Positions 1-6,651 of a stretch of 7,857 nucleotides of DNA are shown piece after piece. Source of the DNA: Actinomycetes bacterium (GTDB taxonomy: Bacteria > Actinomycetota > Acidimicrobiia > Acidimicrobiales > RAAP-2); contig JAKBCI010000073.1 of NCBI GenBank assembly GCA_021807965.1, forward strand, positions 1 through 7,857. The letters run 5' to 3'. The position numbers were made by a program, and so were the translations under genes. Below the pieces are notes generated by a model, which had not been told where the DNA came from, did no database searches, and worked only from the letters and a program-made list of their open reading frames with translations. Position 1 is the first letter of the stretch; each line of letters starts with the position of its first letter.

Positions 1-795
1 ATGGAACGCTAGCGGGCGTCGGCCCCCGAGCAGCAACGCGGGTACGTGGAGAAACGTCGCATCGAGCTCGCTGAGTCGCAGGTAGAGGTCGTGCTCGTAC
101 GCCCAGCCTGCTTCACGTGAGAATCCACCGACCCGCCGCACCGTCGCCAAGCGAAGTAGGGCCGGTCGACCGACGACGTTGTAGCTGAGCAACGTGTGGG
201 GGCCAACCGCTGGGCTCTTCAAGGTTGGTGCGTAGGGAGTTGGCCCGTATTCGTCGGCGAAGACCACGTCGCAGTTCGCCGTCGCGTGAGTGAGTAGCAC
301 CTCGCTCGCCAGGCGCGCGTCGCCCGGCGCGTCGGCGACGTCGGCGATGAGTAGCCAGGTTGTCGAAGCGATCCCCACCGCGTTGTTCAGCGCCGTTATT
401 GCCTCGTCGGCGCTTAACGTCTCATCAACGCGAACGATCGTGACGTCCTCGGAGCGCAGTGCGTCGATCGAGCGCTCCGGTCGTGGGAGCAAGTGGGGCC
501 GGTAGTTGATGGGGAAGTAGACCTCCTCCGGGGCGTCGATCTCGACCTTCGACGTCGGTTCGGGCTTTTTTGTGCCCCGTACTTTTCGAACGACTCGGAG
601 TATCGGACGCCCAAAAAAGCGAGCGACGTGGTATCGAATGGTGTCCTCACCGAGCATGCGACCAACGGTTCGCCGAAGGCGGTTGCCGGACACCATACGA
701 ATGTTGCCGTGGAATTGGGCCCATCGGCGTCGGAGTTCATCGTCGGTTATCGCGGGCGCCGTCGTGTCGACGTCGTGTTGGCGAATCTCGTACAT
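1..795 (-). CDS. GT2-like glycosyltransferase, N-terminal part (runs off left edge)
   Basis: This frame is open from an ATG at 793-795 to the first base of the window, giving 265 residues with no stop. An AGGA ribosome binding site (802-805, read on the minus strand) lies six bases before the ATG. The recognisable part is residues about 138-258, which follow the second half of a GT-A fold: the pattern CDVVFADE at 175-182 (families usually have DVVYSDED), LLSYNVVGR at 202-210, VGGFSREAGWAYEHDLYLRL at 222-241, and HVPALLL at 250-256. These are the acceptor-side motifs of O-antigen/cell-wall type glycosyltransferases. Residues 1-120 do not show the usual first half (the strand-loop with DD-SxD that binds the nucleotide-sugar), and the expected LDHDD-like DxD site reads IADVAD at 150-155. 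Such proteins often carry a second GT2 domain downstream, which would lie outside the window. Family assignment is by remembered motifs; acceptor and sugar are unknown. Confidence 0.72.
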   Translation of the reverse strand, partial: MYEIRQHDVDTTAPAITDDELRRRWAQFHGNIRMVSGNRLRRTVGRMLGEDTIRYHVARFFGRPILRVVRKVRGTKKPEPTSKVEIDAPEEVYFPINYRPHLLPRPERSIDALRSEDVTIVRVDETLSADEAITALNNAVGIASTTWLLIADVADAPGDARLASEVLLTHATANCDVVFADEYGPTPYAPTLKSPAVGPHTLLSYNVVGRPALLRLATVRRVGGFSREAGWAYEHDLYLRLSELDATFLHVPALLLGGRRPLAFH

Positions 796-913
796 GCTCG
801 TTCCTAGGTCGTTCGTCCGTCGAAGCTGCCGGCTCCACGCTACTGGTCGTTCCCGCGGTGTTTAGACCGACTGGGCCACAGTGCCGATCATTCGTATCCG
901 GTTGGGCTCGGCG

Positions 914-922
914 TGCTACATT
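914..922 (+). promoter_or_regulatory. Extended -10 promoter for the APC permease gene
   Basis: The sequence TGC followed by TACATT matches an extended -10 (TGn + TAnnnT). Transcription would start near 929 and leave a leader of about 28 bases containing the GAGG ribosome binding site at 948-951. No good -35 hexamer is visible, as is usual for extended -10 promoters. Prediction only. Confidence 0.4.
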
Positions 923-956
923 GCCCCGTTTACGTCAAATCAGAATTGAGGTGGTC

Positions 957-2399
957 GTGGCCAACGTCATCACTCCGGCGAGCGCCGAGGAGCATCATCT
1001 CCGGGCGGGAGCGCTGAGCCTCTTTGATTCGGTCATCATGGCGGTGGCGGGCGTGGCCCCGGGCTACTCGATCGCGGCGTCGACCGCGGCGCTCTTCGGC
1101 GCGGTCGAGCTCGGCGGGGCGGCGTCATTGCTCTACTGCGGCATCGCGATGTTCGGCATCGTGTTCGCCTTTAACTACCTCGGTCGAAATGAGACCAACG
1201 CCGGCGCCAGTTACTCGTGGGTTCGTCGGGCGCTGCACCCGGCACTCGGGTACCTGTCGGGGTGGGCGCTCGTCGTTTCGGCGCTCATCTTCATGGTCGC
1301 CGCCACGGTTCCCGCCGGGGCGAACATCCTTGGCCTGTTCTCTAATTCAGCGGCGAGCAGCGTGGGCGCGGTCACGCTCGTCGGATCGATCTTCTTCTTA
1401 TTGATGGTCGGCGCCGTGGCGGCCGGCGTGACGATCACGGTGTCGGTGCAGGTCGTGATGTCGTCCATCGAGATCGTCATCCTGCTGCTGTTCATGGTGC
1501 TGGCGATCGCGCACGGTCATCACGTCAACACGTTTACGTGGCACTGGTTCGCGCCGTCGATCTTCCACGGTTCGGCGGGCTTCTTCGCCGGTGCGCTGGT
1601 AGCGGCCTTTTACTACTGGGGCTGGGACGTCACGGCCAACCTGAACGAGGAGACACGAGGGGCCAAGCGAACGCCGGGTGTTGGCGGCATTATTGGCGTC
1701 ATTTTCGTGTTCTTGCTCTTCGAGGTTTTCACCGTCGCGACGAACTTGGTCTTGACGTCGAGCCAGATACAAAATAACTCGGCGGACGTGCTCGCCGTTC
1801 TCGGCCAGGCGGTGTGGCGCGGAACCGGTGGCAAAATCATCGTCATCGCGGTGGTGCTGTCGACCGTGGCCACGCTCGAAACGACGCTCATTCAGGTGAC
1901 TCGCACGATGTTCGCGATGGGTCGTGACCATACGCTGCCCAAGATTCTCGGCACGGTGCACCGCCGTCGTCAGACGCCCATCGTTGCCACTGCGGTTGTC
2001 ACGGTGCTGTCGCTCGGCCTCTTTCTCGGTTCACAGTTCGTGGGCTCGATCAGCTCGATTCTGAGTGACGCCATCAACGCGATCGGTTTGCAGATTGCGA
2101 TCTACTACGGGCTCGCTGGTTTCGCCGTCGTGGTCCTCTATCGCCGCCAGCTGTTCAGGTCGTTGTCGAACTTCGTGTTCATGGGCCTGTGGCCGCTGGT
2201 CGGAGCCGTCTTCATGGTGGCCATGTTCATCAAGTCCATACCGAATCTGAACGCCACAACACTCTGGGTGGGTCTGGGCGCGATGGCGCTCGGACTTATT
2301 CCGATGACGATCTACTGGGCGAAGGGCAATCCATACTTTGCGCTACCGTCAAAAGAGGATCGTCACGCAGTGCTGGAAGAGCTCGAGCTCAATCTCTGA
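957..2399 (+). CDS. APC-superfamily amino acid permease
   Basis: A 480-residue integral membrane protein, normal length for a bacterial amino acid permease, probably moving an amino acid or amine with a proton or by exchange. The GTG at 957 is chosen because GAGG lies five bases upstream at 948-951 and because the reading frame upstream of it looks non-coding. About 12 hydrophobic helices are seen. Helix 1 (about 25-45) carries the unwound AGVAPG substrate loop at 31-36. Helix 6 carries the family motif WGWDVTANLNEETRG at 221-235, with the following RTPG typical of actinobacterial APC permeases. The region ATLETTLIQVTRTMFAMGRD at 305-324 matches the conserved helix 8 and loop of the family. 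The tail after residue 457 is short and charged. The substrate cannot be read from the sequence. It stands alone: 404 bases separate it from the next gene, and it is divergent from the glycosyltransferase. Confidence 0.9.
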   Translation: MANVITPASAEEHHLRAGALSLFDSVIMAVAGVAPGYSIAASTAALFGAVELGGAASLLYCGIAMFGIVFAFNYLGRNETNAGASYSWVRRALHPALGYLSGWALVVSALIFMVAATVPAGANILGLFSNSAASSVGAVTLVGSIFFLLMVGAVAAGVTITVSVQVVMSSIEIVILLLFMVLAIAHGHHVNTFTWHWFAPSIFHGSAGFFAGALVAAFYYWGWDVTANLNEETRGAKRTPGVGGIIGVIFVFLLFEVFTVATNLVLTSSQIQNNSADVLAVLGQAVWRGTGGKIIVIAVVLSTVATLETTLIQVTRTMFAMGRDHTLPKILGTVHRRRQTPIVATAVVTVLSLGLFLGSQFVGSISSILSDAINAIGLQIAIYYGLAGFAVVVLYRRQLFRSLSNFVFMGLWPLVGAVFMVAMFIKSIPNLNATTLWVGLGAMALGLIPMTIYWAKGNPYFALPSKEDRHAVLEELELNL

Positions 2400-2409
2400 T
2401 TCCAATCTG

Positions 2410-2425
2410 CGACCGTCGACGGTCG
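2410..2425. repeat. Palindrome just after the permease gene
   Basis: CGACCGTCGACGGTCG is a perfect 16-base palindrome that begins 10 bases after the permease stop codon. As RNA it could fold as a 6-bp stem with a TCGA loop. There is no T-run after it, so it may be a weak terminator, a 3'-end stabilising hairpin, or chance in GC-rich DNA. Confidence 0.35.
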
Positions 2426-2528
2426 GTCGGCTCCTGGATCGATCGTTCTCGACGGACTCCGCGTTGAGGTCGTGGTGGTCACTGCGATGCACTGAGTCGC
2501 CGTGTCGACGTCGTCGCCGAGGTCGGGT

Positions 2529-2548
2529 CGCCGCGGTGCCACGCGGCG
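2529..2548 (+). terminator. Candidate GC-rich hairpin, possible permease terminator
   Basis: The arms CGCCGCG (2529-2535) and CGCGGCG (2542-2548) pair perfectly around a 6-base loop, giving a seven-bp all-GC stem. There is no U-tract. High-GC bacteria often use such hairpins without a T-run, but it lies 130 bases after the permease stop, so the assignment is weak. Confidence 0.3.
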
Positions 2549-2691
2549 CCGTCTGAAAGTTGACGCGTCCGGTCGGTGATCGTCGCGAGTGTCGTTCACT
2601 ACGGCGAGCCCGGGATTGACCACTTGTCGTCCGGAGCCGTTCGGCGGTGCCCACGAACCACGAATCAAGCCACCTGCGAGGGTGAGATCTC

Positions 2692-2757
2692 GTTAACCCA
2701 AAATTCACTTAGTGGTTACCAACAGGTCACGACAGACACATCGAGTGGTCACGTAAC
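2692..2757 (+). promoter_or_regulatory. Array of 11-bp Pho-box-like direct repeats (putative PhoP/RegX3 operator)
   Basis: Six consecutive 11-base units start at 2692, 2703, 2714, 2725, 2736 and 2747. Their first seven bases are GTTAACC, ATTCACT, GGTTACC, GGTCACG, ACACATC (degenerate) and GGTCACG. In five of the six, T3, A5 and C6 are invariant, and the spacing never slips. The known actinobacterial Pho box consists of 11-nt repeats with a conserved GTTCACC-like 7-mer and four variable bases, bound by OmpR-family regulators (PhoP in Streptomyces, RegX3 in mycobacteria). The array ends 47 bases before the start of a PHS-type phosphate transporter, which is the expected kind of target. The repeat is directly visible; the regulator is inferred and no regulator gene is in the window. 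Confidence 0.65.
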
Positions 2758-2787
2758 GGCGAGACACTCGGGAGCGTGCCAATGGCG

Positions 2788-2793
2788 GATAGT
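2788..2793 (+). promoter_or_regulatory. Weak -10 candidate for the phosphate transporter gene
   Basis: GATAGT matches four of six -10 consensus bases and would place the transcription start near 2800, only a few bases before the GTG at 2804. There is no matching -35. A weak core promoter downstream of an activator array would fit activation by a PhoP-type regulator. Tentative. Confidence 0.25.
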
Positions 2794-2803
2794 TGACCCG
2801 ACT

Positions 2804-4231
2804 GTGACGGAACGCGAAGCAGGCCAGAGTGACGCCGGGAATGATGGAATCTCAGTAGCGACGTCGGTTGAACGCACCGTTAGCCAGTTGCTCGACGACG
2901 CGCCCACCAGCCGGTTCCACCATCGAGCAGTTCTGATTTCGGGTATGGGCTTCTTTACCGACGCCTACGACCTATTCGTCATCGGCACGGTGGCCTCGAT
3001 CGTGCAGACCCAGTGGTCGCTGTCGACGACCGAGACGAGTTGGGTATCTGGTTCGGCCGTACTCGGCGCCTTCCTTGGCGCGATGGCCTTTGGCCGGATT
3101 GCTGACGTGATTGGTCGAAAGACGGTGTACACCACGGTCGCGCTGATCATGATTATCGGCGCCGCGGCTTCCGCCGTTGCGCCAAACGTGATCGTCCTAA
3201 TTGCGGCTCGATTCCTACTCGGCCTTGGGATTGGCGGCGACTACCCAGTGTCGGCGGTACTGATGAGCGAGTACTCGAATCGAACTGATCGGGGCCGTCT
3301 CGTAGGTCTCGTGTTCGCCATGCAGGCCGTGGGGTTGATCGTTGGACCCCTCGTAGGACTGGGCCTGTTGTCGTCAGGCTTGTCCGAGAATCTGACGTGG
3401 CGACTGCTGCTCGGACTGGGTGCGATTCCAGCGGCCGCCGTCATTTACTTGCGCGCGCGAATGCCCGAGTCTCCGCGATACCAAGCGCACGTACGACGAG
3501 AGGGTGCACGCGCCGCCGATGAGTTGCGCGTCTTCTCCGGTGGCGTGATTGATGTACCCGTCGCCGACGTCGCGAAGACGCACCTGATGAGTCCGCGCCA
3601 GTTCCTTACGAATCCACGCATGCTCATGTTGATCGTGGGTACGGCCGGCAGTTGGTTTCTCCTGGACTACGCCTACTACGGCAACACGCTGTCACTACCA
3701 AGCATCCTGCTGGAAGTCTCGCCGAACGCCACCGTCAAGGTGAAGTTGCTCTTGTCGCTCGCTATGTTCATCGCATTCGCGCTACCTGGCTACTACTTCG
3801 CCGTAACGCGGATTGATCGCATTGGGCATCGCAAGTTGCAGACGATCGGATTCTCGGTTATGGCGGGTTGCTTCGTGCTGCTCGCGGCCGTTCCGCGATT
3901 CACGACCATGGTGGCGCCCTTCATCGTCATCTTCGGGATCAGTTATTTCTTTACCGAATTTGGCCCGAATACGACGACCTTCGTCCTGCCCTCTGAGGTC
4001 TATCCCGTCGAGATGCGTACGACGGGTCACGGCCTCGCCGCCGGAATCGGCAAGTTAGGCGCGTTCGTGGGTGTCTTCGTCATTCCCCGTCTGCAAGCGT
4101 CCATCGGACTGCGGGGCATGCTCGCGGTCGCCGGTGGCGCGGCGTTGGTCGGGTTGGCCACGACCGCACTGTTGCCCGAACCATCCCAGACGTCGCTCGA
4201 CGATACGGCCGTCGAGCCGCGGGCGCAGTAG
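2804..4231 (+). CDS. MFS transporter, phosphate:H+ symporter (PHS) family
   Basis: A 475-residue, 12-helix major facilitator predicted to import inorganic phosphate with protons across the cytoplasmic membrane. PHS signatures are all present: GMGFFTDAYDLFVIG (47-61), motif A GRIADVIGRK (97-106), GIGGDYPVSAVLMSE (142-156), RMPESPRY (219-226) before a hydrophilic central loop, SWFLLDYAYYG, the second motif-A copy DRIGHRK (338-344), and SEVYPVEMRTTGHG from 397. Asp53, Asp146 and Asp288 occupy the positions of the three aspartates implicated in phosphate and proton handling in fungal PiPT (from family knowledge). GTG 2804 is chosen because the family starts about 40-50 residues before the GMGFFTD motif and the longer frame back to 2576 has non-protein-like composition and would cover the Pho array. 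No good ribosome binding site is seen, so the mRNA may have almost no leader. Some PHS-like MFS members carry other anions or aromatic acids, but the Pho array favours phosphate. Confidence 0.85.
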   Translation: MTEREAGQSDAGNDGISVATSVERTVSQLLDDAPTSRFHHRAVLISGMGFFTDAYDLFVIGTVASIVQTQWSLSTTETSWVSGSAVLGAFLGAMAFGRIADVIGRKTVYTTVALIMIIGAAASAVAPNVIVLIAARFLLGLGIGGDYPVSAVLMSEYSNRTDRGRLVGLVFAMQAVGLIVGPLVGLGLLSSGLSENLTWRLLLGLGAIPAAAVIYLRARMPESPRYQAHVRREGARAADELRVFSGGVIDVPVADVAKTHLMSPRQFLTNPRMLMLIVGTAGSWFLLDYAYYGNTLSLPSILLEVSPNATVKVKLLLSLAMFIAFALPGYYFAVTRIDRIGHRKLQTIGFSVMAGCFVLLAAVPRFTTMVAPFIVIFGISYFFTEFGPNTTTFVLPSEVYPVEMRTTGHGLAAGIGKLGAFVGVFVIPRLQASIGLRGMLAVAGGAALVGLATTALLPEPSQTSLDDTAVEPRAQ

Positions 4232-4241
4232 CACCGCTCCC

Positions 4242-4247
4242 TACACT
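4242..4247 (+). promoter_or_regulatory. Leaderless -10 promoter of the SDR gene
   Basis: TACACT lies exactly at -12 to -7 relative to the A of the ATG at 4254, so transcription is predicted to begin on the start codon itself. This is the usual geometry of leaderless actinobacterial genes. GAGGG at 4248-4252 is only one base from the ATG, too close to act as a normal ribosome binding site. No -35 match. Confidence 0.5.
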
Positions 4248-4253
4248 GAGGGC

Positions 4254-5021
4254 ATGGATCTAGACCTGTCTGGACGCGTCGTACTCATCACCGGTGGCAC
4301 TGACGGACTCGGACTGGCGCTCGCTCAGCGGTTAGGCAACGAAGGGGCTTCGGTGGCGGTCTGCGGCCGCGACCTCAGCCGACTCGAGCGAGCCCAATCG
4401 GTCCTCGGCGGCGAGGCCCTCTGCGTGCAGGCTGACGTCACGAGCGCCGGCGATCTCGCGGCATTCGCGACGGCCGCGCGCAGCCGCTTCGGGCGCATCG
4501 ATGGGCTGGTCAACAACGCCGGGCGCTCCGCGTCGTCGGCGATAGCGGCTTCGACGGACGACGACTGGCGCGCGGACTACGAACTCAAGGTGATTAGCGC
4601 GCTCGGATTCTCGCGGCTGATACTGGACGATCTCGAAGCGTCCCGAGGTGCCATCGTGAACGTTCTCGCGGTCTCGGCTCGTGCGCCAGGAGCGCTCTCG
4701 ACGCCGACGGCGGCCTCTCGAGCCGCTGGTCTCGTGCTGACCAAGGCACTTGCGAGTGAAGTAGGTCCGCGCGGCGTGCGCGTCAACGCGATTCTGATCG
4801 GTCTCGTGCAGTCGGGGCAGTGGGTTCGGCGAGCTCGCGCTACGGGGACGCCGCTCGAGGAGTTCTACGACAGACTGGCCCAAGATAACGAGGTGCCGCT
4901 GGGTCGGGTGGGGCGACCGAGTGAGTTTGCCGATCTCGCCGCGTTCCTGCTCTCGGATCGGGCCAGTTACGTGACGGGTGTCGGTGTGGCGCTCGACGGC
5001 GGACTGTCGCCGGTGATCTGA
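4254..5021 (+). CDS. SDR-fold protein with non-canonical active site
   Basis: A 255-residue protein of classical short-chain dehydrogenase/reductase length. The Rossmann half is intact: TGGTDGLG (13-20), CGRD (37-40, an Arg that suggests NADP rather than NAD), ADV (60-62) and VNNAG (86-90). The C-terminal family motif LGRVGRPSEFADLAAFLLSD...YVTGVGVALDGG is also normal. The catalytic tetrad is not. By motif alignment, the expected Asn is Lys112 (ELKVIS), the Ser is Ala139 (VNVLAVSA), and the YxxxK is Thr152-xxx-Arg156 (PTAASRAAG). The sequence is otherwise clean, with no frameshift, so this looks like a conserved divergent clade rather than decay. It may bind the cofactor without doing standard carbonyl chemistry, or use other residues such as Ser141 or Ser155. 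Substrate unknown. It follows the phosphate transporter by 22 bases on the same strand, and has its own predicted leaderless promoter. Confidence 0.85.
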   Translation: MDLDLSGRVVLITGGTDGLGLALAQRLGNEGASVAVCGRDLSRLERAQSVLGGEALCVQADVTSAGDLAAFATAARSRFGRIDGLVNNAGRSASSAIAASTDDDWRADYELKVISALGFSRLILDDLEASRGAIVNVLAVSARAPGALSTPTAASRAAGLVLTKALASEVGPRGVRVNAILIGLVQSGQWVRRARATGTPLEEFYDRLAQDNEVPLGRVGRPSEFADLAAFLLSDRASYVTGVGVALDGGLSPVI

Positions 5022-5334
5022 TTTCATCCACGGCCGAGGTTGCTTCGTTCGACCGTCGCTGGAATCGAGCAGGACTCAGTGAGTGGCGACGTGGGTCCGA
5101 TGACGATGCGGACGCCGAAGACAAACCCGCTACACCGAATAAGGGCTGTTCGCGAGTCGGCCGTCGCCTCAGCCGTTCGCCGCCGGTCGTTGCTGGCGAA
5201 GCCATCGGCGACGTCGAGACGAGCTCGGAGCGGATGAAGTGGCTTGGTTACGAGCGTGGCGCCACTCGTCGCGCACGCAGTCGACGCGCGAGCGCCGACC
5301 GTTCCTCGACCGTCGTTGCGAACACGACGTGGCG
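5022..5334. other. Intergenic gap between converging genes
   Basis: This 313-base stretch separates the 3' ends of the SDR gene and the patatin gene. Short open frames exist on both strands, but their translations are Arg/Ala/Ser/Thr-rich with no motif and no credible ribosome binding site. A 10-base palindrome, GTGGCGCCAC, lies at 5256-5265. I see no clear terminator with a T-run, although converging genes normally need one. Confidence 0.5.
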
Positions 5335-6582
5335 TCAACGGCGCGGTACGCCGCCGATTCGGGCGGCGTTGATGACGAAATGCGTGGCCGCCTCCACGCC
5401 ATTTAAGAACAACCGGTCCTGATCCTCTTCGGTGAGATCAAAGTCCATCGTGCCGGTTCCGTGGTTGTCGACGAAAATCGTTCGCATCGCCGTGGACTCG
5501 TGAGGGGCGTTCGCGTCCCATTCGTTCATCATCGTCTTTAGGCAGCGAACGGCGATGGCCAGCGCCGATTCGCGCACGGTGCTCGCCACAGCATCGGGGC
5601 GTAGCTGGGAAAGTTTGATGCCGATGGTCGGCCACTGCGGTGCTCCGCCGTCGAATACGTCGAACGTGTGAATAGGAAACTTGGCCAACAGTGCGCCGTC
5701 GACCCATGTGTGGGGACCGGCGGGCAGACGAACGGTGGACGAGGCGCCATTAGGCCCCGGCACCTCCAGCGTCGTTTCGAGCGCCTGGAAACGGAATGGC
5801 TCGAAGTAAAACGGGACCGACATCGATGCCCGAACCGCCGCGACGGGGTCTTGGTCGTCCGGGTCGACGCCGTACGACGGGTAGTCCCACGGCAGGCGAG
5901 TCAGCCGCGACCTCGTCAGGTCGGACGTGTACACAACCAGTCGGTACCGCTCGCTCGGCGCGGCCGAGTTCTGTGCGGCGTCGGGTAGCCGCAAGTCCGC
6001 GAACGTTCGGATGCCAAGTTGATCGTGCAGAATTGGTCGCAGCCATTCCTCTAGATACTCACTCGAGTAGAGCCCCTCGCGACTCGTGAGGATCGCCGCG
6101 TCAGCGACGAGTTTCGCGAAATGGCTAGTGTCTCGGTGGATCATCTCGTGGAGTTTTCCCTCGGGCATGAATCGCCGAAAATCGATAGACCGCAGCGCCG
6201 TTCGCAGGGCCGACATATCGGCACCCGATTGGACAATCCCTGCGATCACGCTTGCCGTGATCGCCCCGGCACTCGTTCCGGCGACCCGGTGGAACCGATA
6301 ACCAGCTTCATCGAGCACCATGACCGCGCCGACGTGAGCGATGCCCTTGACGCCGCCGCCCTCAAGAGCAAGGTCGGCTCGCAACTCTCGCTGCCCACCT
6401 CGAGCTGGATTGGGCCAGCTGTCGAGGTTGCGCAGCGTCTCGGCGGCCTGGTCAAATTCGCGCTGGAGCTGGGCGTCACGCACGTAGCCCCGTCGATTGG
6501 TGGCAAGGGTGACCGAGCCAGCGCTTGCTGCCGGTCTCGACGATCCAGCGCCATCGTGTTCAGGCGAGTGGAGGAAATGCAC
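5335..6582 (-). CDS. Patatin-like phospholipase
   Basis: A 415-residue predicted lipid acyl hydrolase (serine esterase acting on phospholipids or other acyl lipids). All patatin elements are present: the oxyanion-hole loop LALEGGGVKG (71-80), the nucleophile elbow GTSAG with Ser104 (102-106), SMSVPFYFEPF in the middle, and the catalytic DGA with Asp295. Before the domain is an extension of about 65 residues: a low-complexity Ala/Ser/Gly stretch followed by a charged, probably helical segment (about 34-55). No signal peptide or membrane helix is seen, so it should be cytosolic or peripheral. GTG at 6582 is chosen because TACGCT sits exactly at -12 to -7 (leaderless). A TTG at 6600 would add six residues but has no such support, and a GTG at residue 34 is also possible. 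It converges on the SDR gene and seems to be a single-gene unit. Physiological substrate is unknown. Confidence 0.88.
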   Translation of the reverse strand: MHFLHSPEHDGAGSSRPAASAGSVTLATNRRGYVRDAQLQREFDQAAETLRNLDSWPNPARGGQRELRADLALEGGGVKGIAHVGAVMVLDEAGYRFHRVAGTSAGAITASVIAGIVQSGADMSALRTALRSIDFRRFMPEGKLHEMIHRDTSHFAKLVADAAILTSREGLYSSEYLEEWLRPILHDQLGIRTFADLRLPDAAQNSAAPSERYRLVVYTSDLTRSRLTRLPWDYPSYGVDPDDQDPVAAVRASMSVPFYFEPFRFQALETTLEVPGPNGASSTVRLPAGPHTWVDGALLAKFPIHTFDVFDGGAPQWPTIGIKLSQLRPDAVASTVRESALAIAVRCLKTMMNEWDANAPHESTAMRTIFVDNHGTGTMDFDLTEEDQDRLFLNGVEAATHFVINAARIGGVPRR

Positions 6583-6588
6583 TCCCCA

Positions 6589-6594
6589 AGCGTA
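6589..6594 (-). promoter_or_regulatory. Leaderless -10 promoter of the patatin gene
   Basis: Read on the minus strand, TACGCT occupies -12 to -7 relative to the GTG at 6582, the same geometry as the SDR promoter. This implies that transcription starts at the first base of the start codon. No -35 match is visible (ATGGGC at the expected place). Confidence 0.42.
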
Positions 6595-6637
6595 CGGCAA
6601 ATGAACCGTCAGCCCATCGTCGTTTCTGCGTACCGTT

Positions 6638-6651
6638 GACGGGTCCCCGTC
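6638..6651. repeat. Inverted repeat upstream of the patatin promoter
   Basis: GACGGG-TC-CCCGTC is a perfect 6-bp inverted repeat with a 2-base spacer. It is centred about 62 bases upstream of the predicted patatin transcription start. It could be an operator half-site pair, but similar GC-rich palindromes arise by chance in such DNA. Confidence 0.25.

Noticed and set aside
570..956. Upstream extension of the permease reading frame to a TTG at 570
   Set aside because: The added residues are Arg/Cys-rich, lack permease homology and overlap the real glycosyltransferase gene on the other strand. GTG 957 has a well-placed GAGG.
2576..2803. Upstream extension of the phosphate transporter frame to a GTG at 2576
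   Set aside because: The added 76 residues resemble nothing in the family and would translate through the Pho-box array; the family N-terminus fits GTG 2804.
4071..4253. Extension of the SDR frame into the transporter gene
   Set aside because: It is an out-of-frame shadow of the transporter C-terminus; the SDR family begins a few residues before the first strand, matching ATG 4254.
5024..5338. Minus-strand frame of 104 codons overlapping the patatin stop as TTGA
   Set aside because: The overlap looks like translational coupling, but the start is a TTG, the composition is Arg/Thr/Ala/Ser-rich and no motif is seen. Probably a chance open frame in GC-rich DNA.
6583..6600. TTG start at 6600 for the patatin gene
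   Set aside because: No ribosome binding site and no -10 at the leaderless distance, whereas GTG 6582 has TACGCT exactly at -12 to -7.
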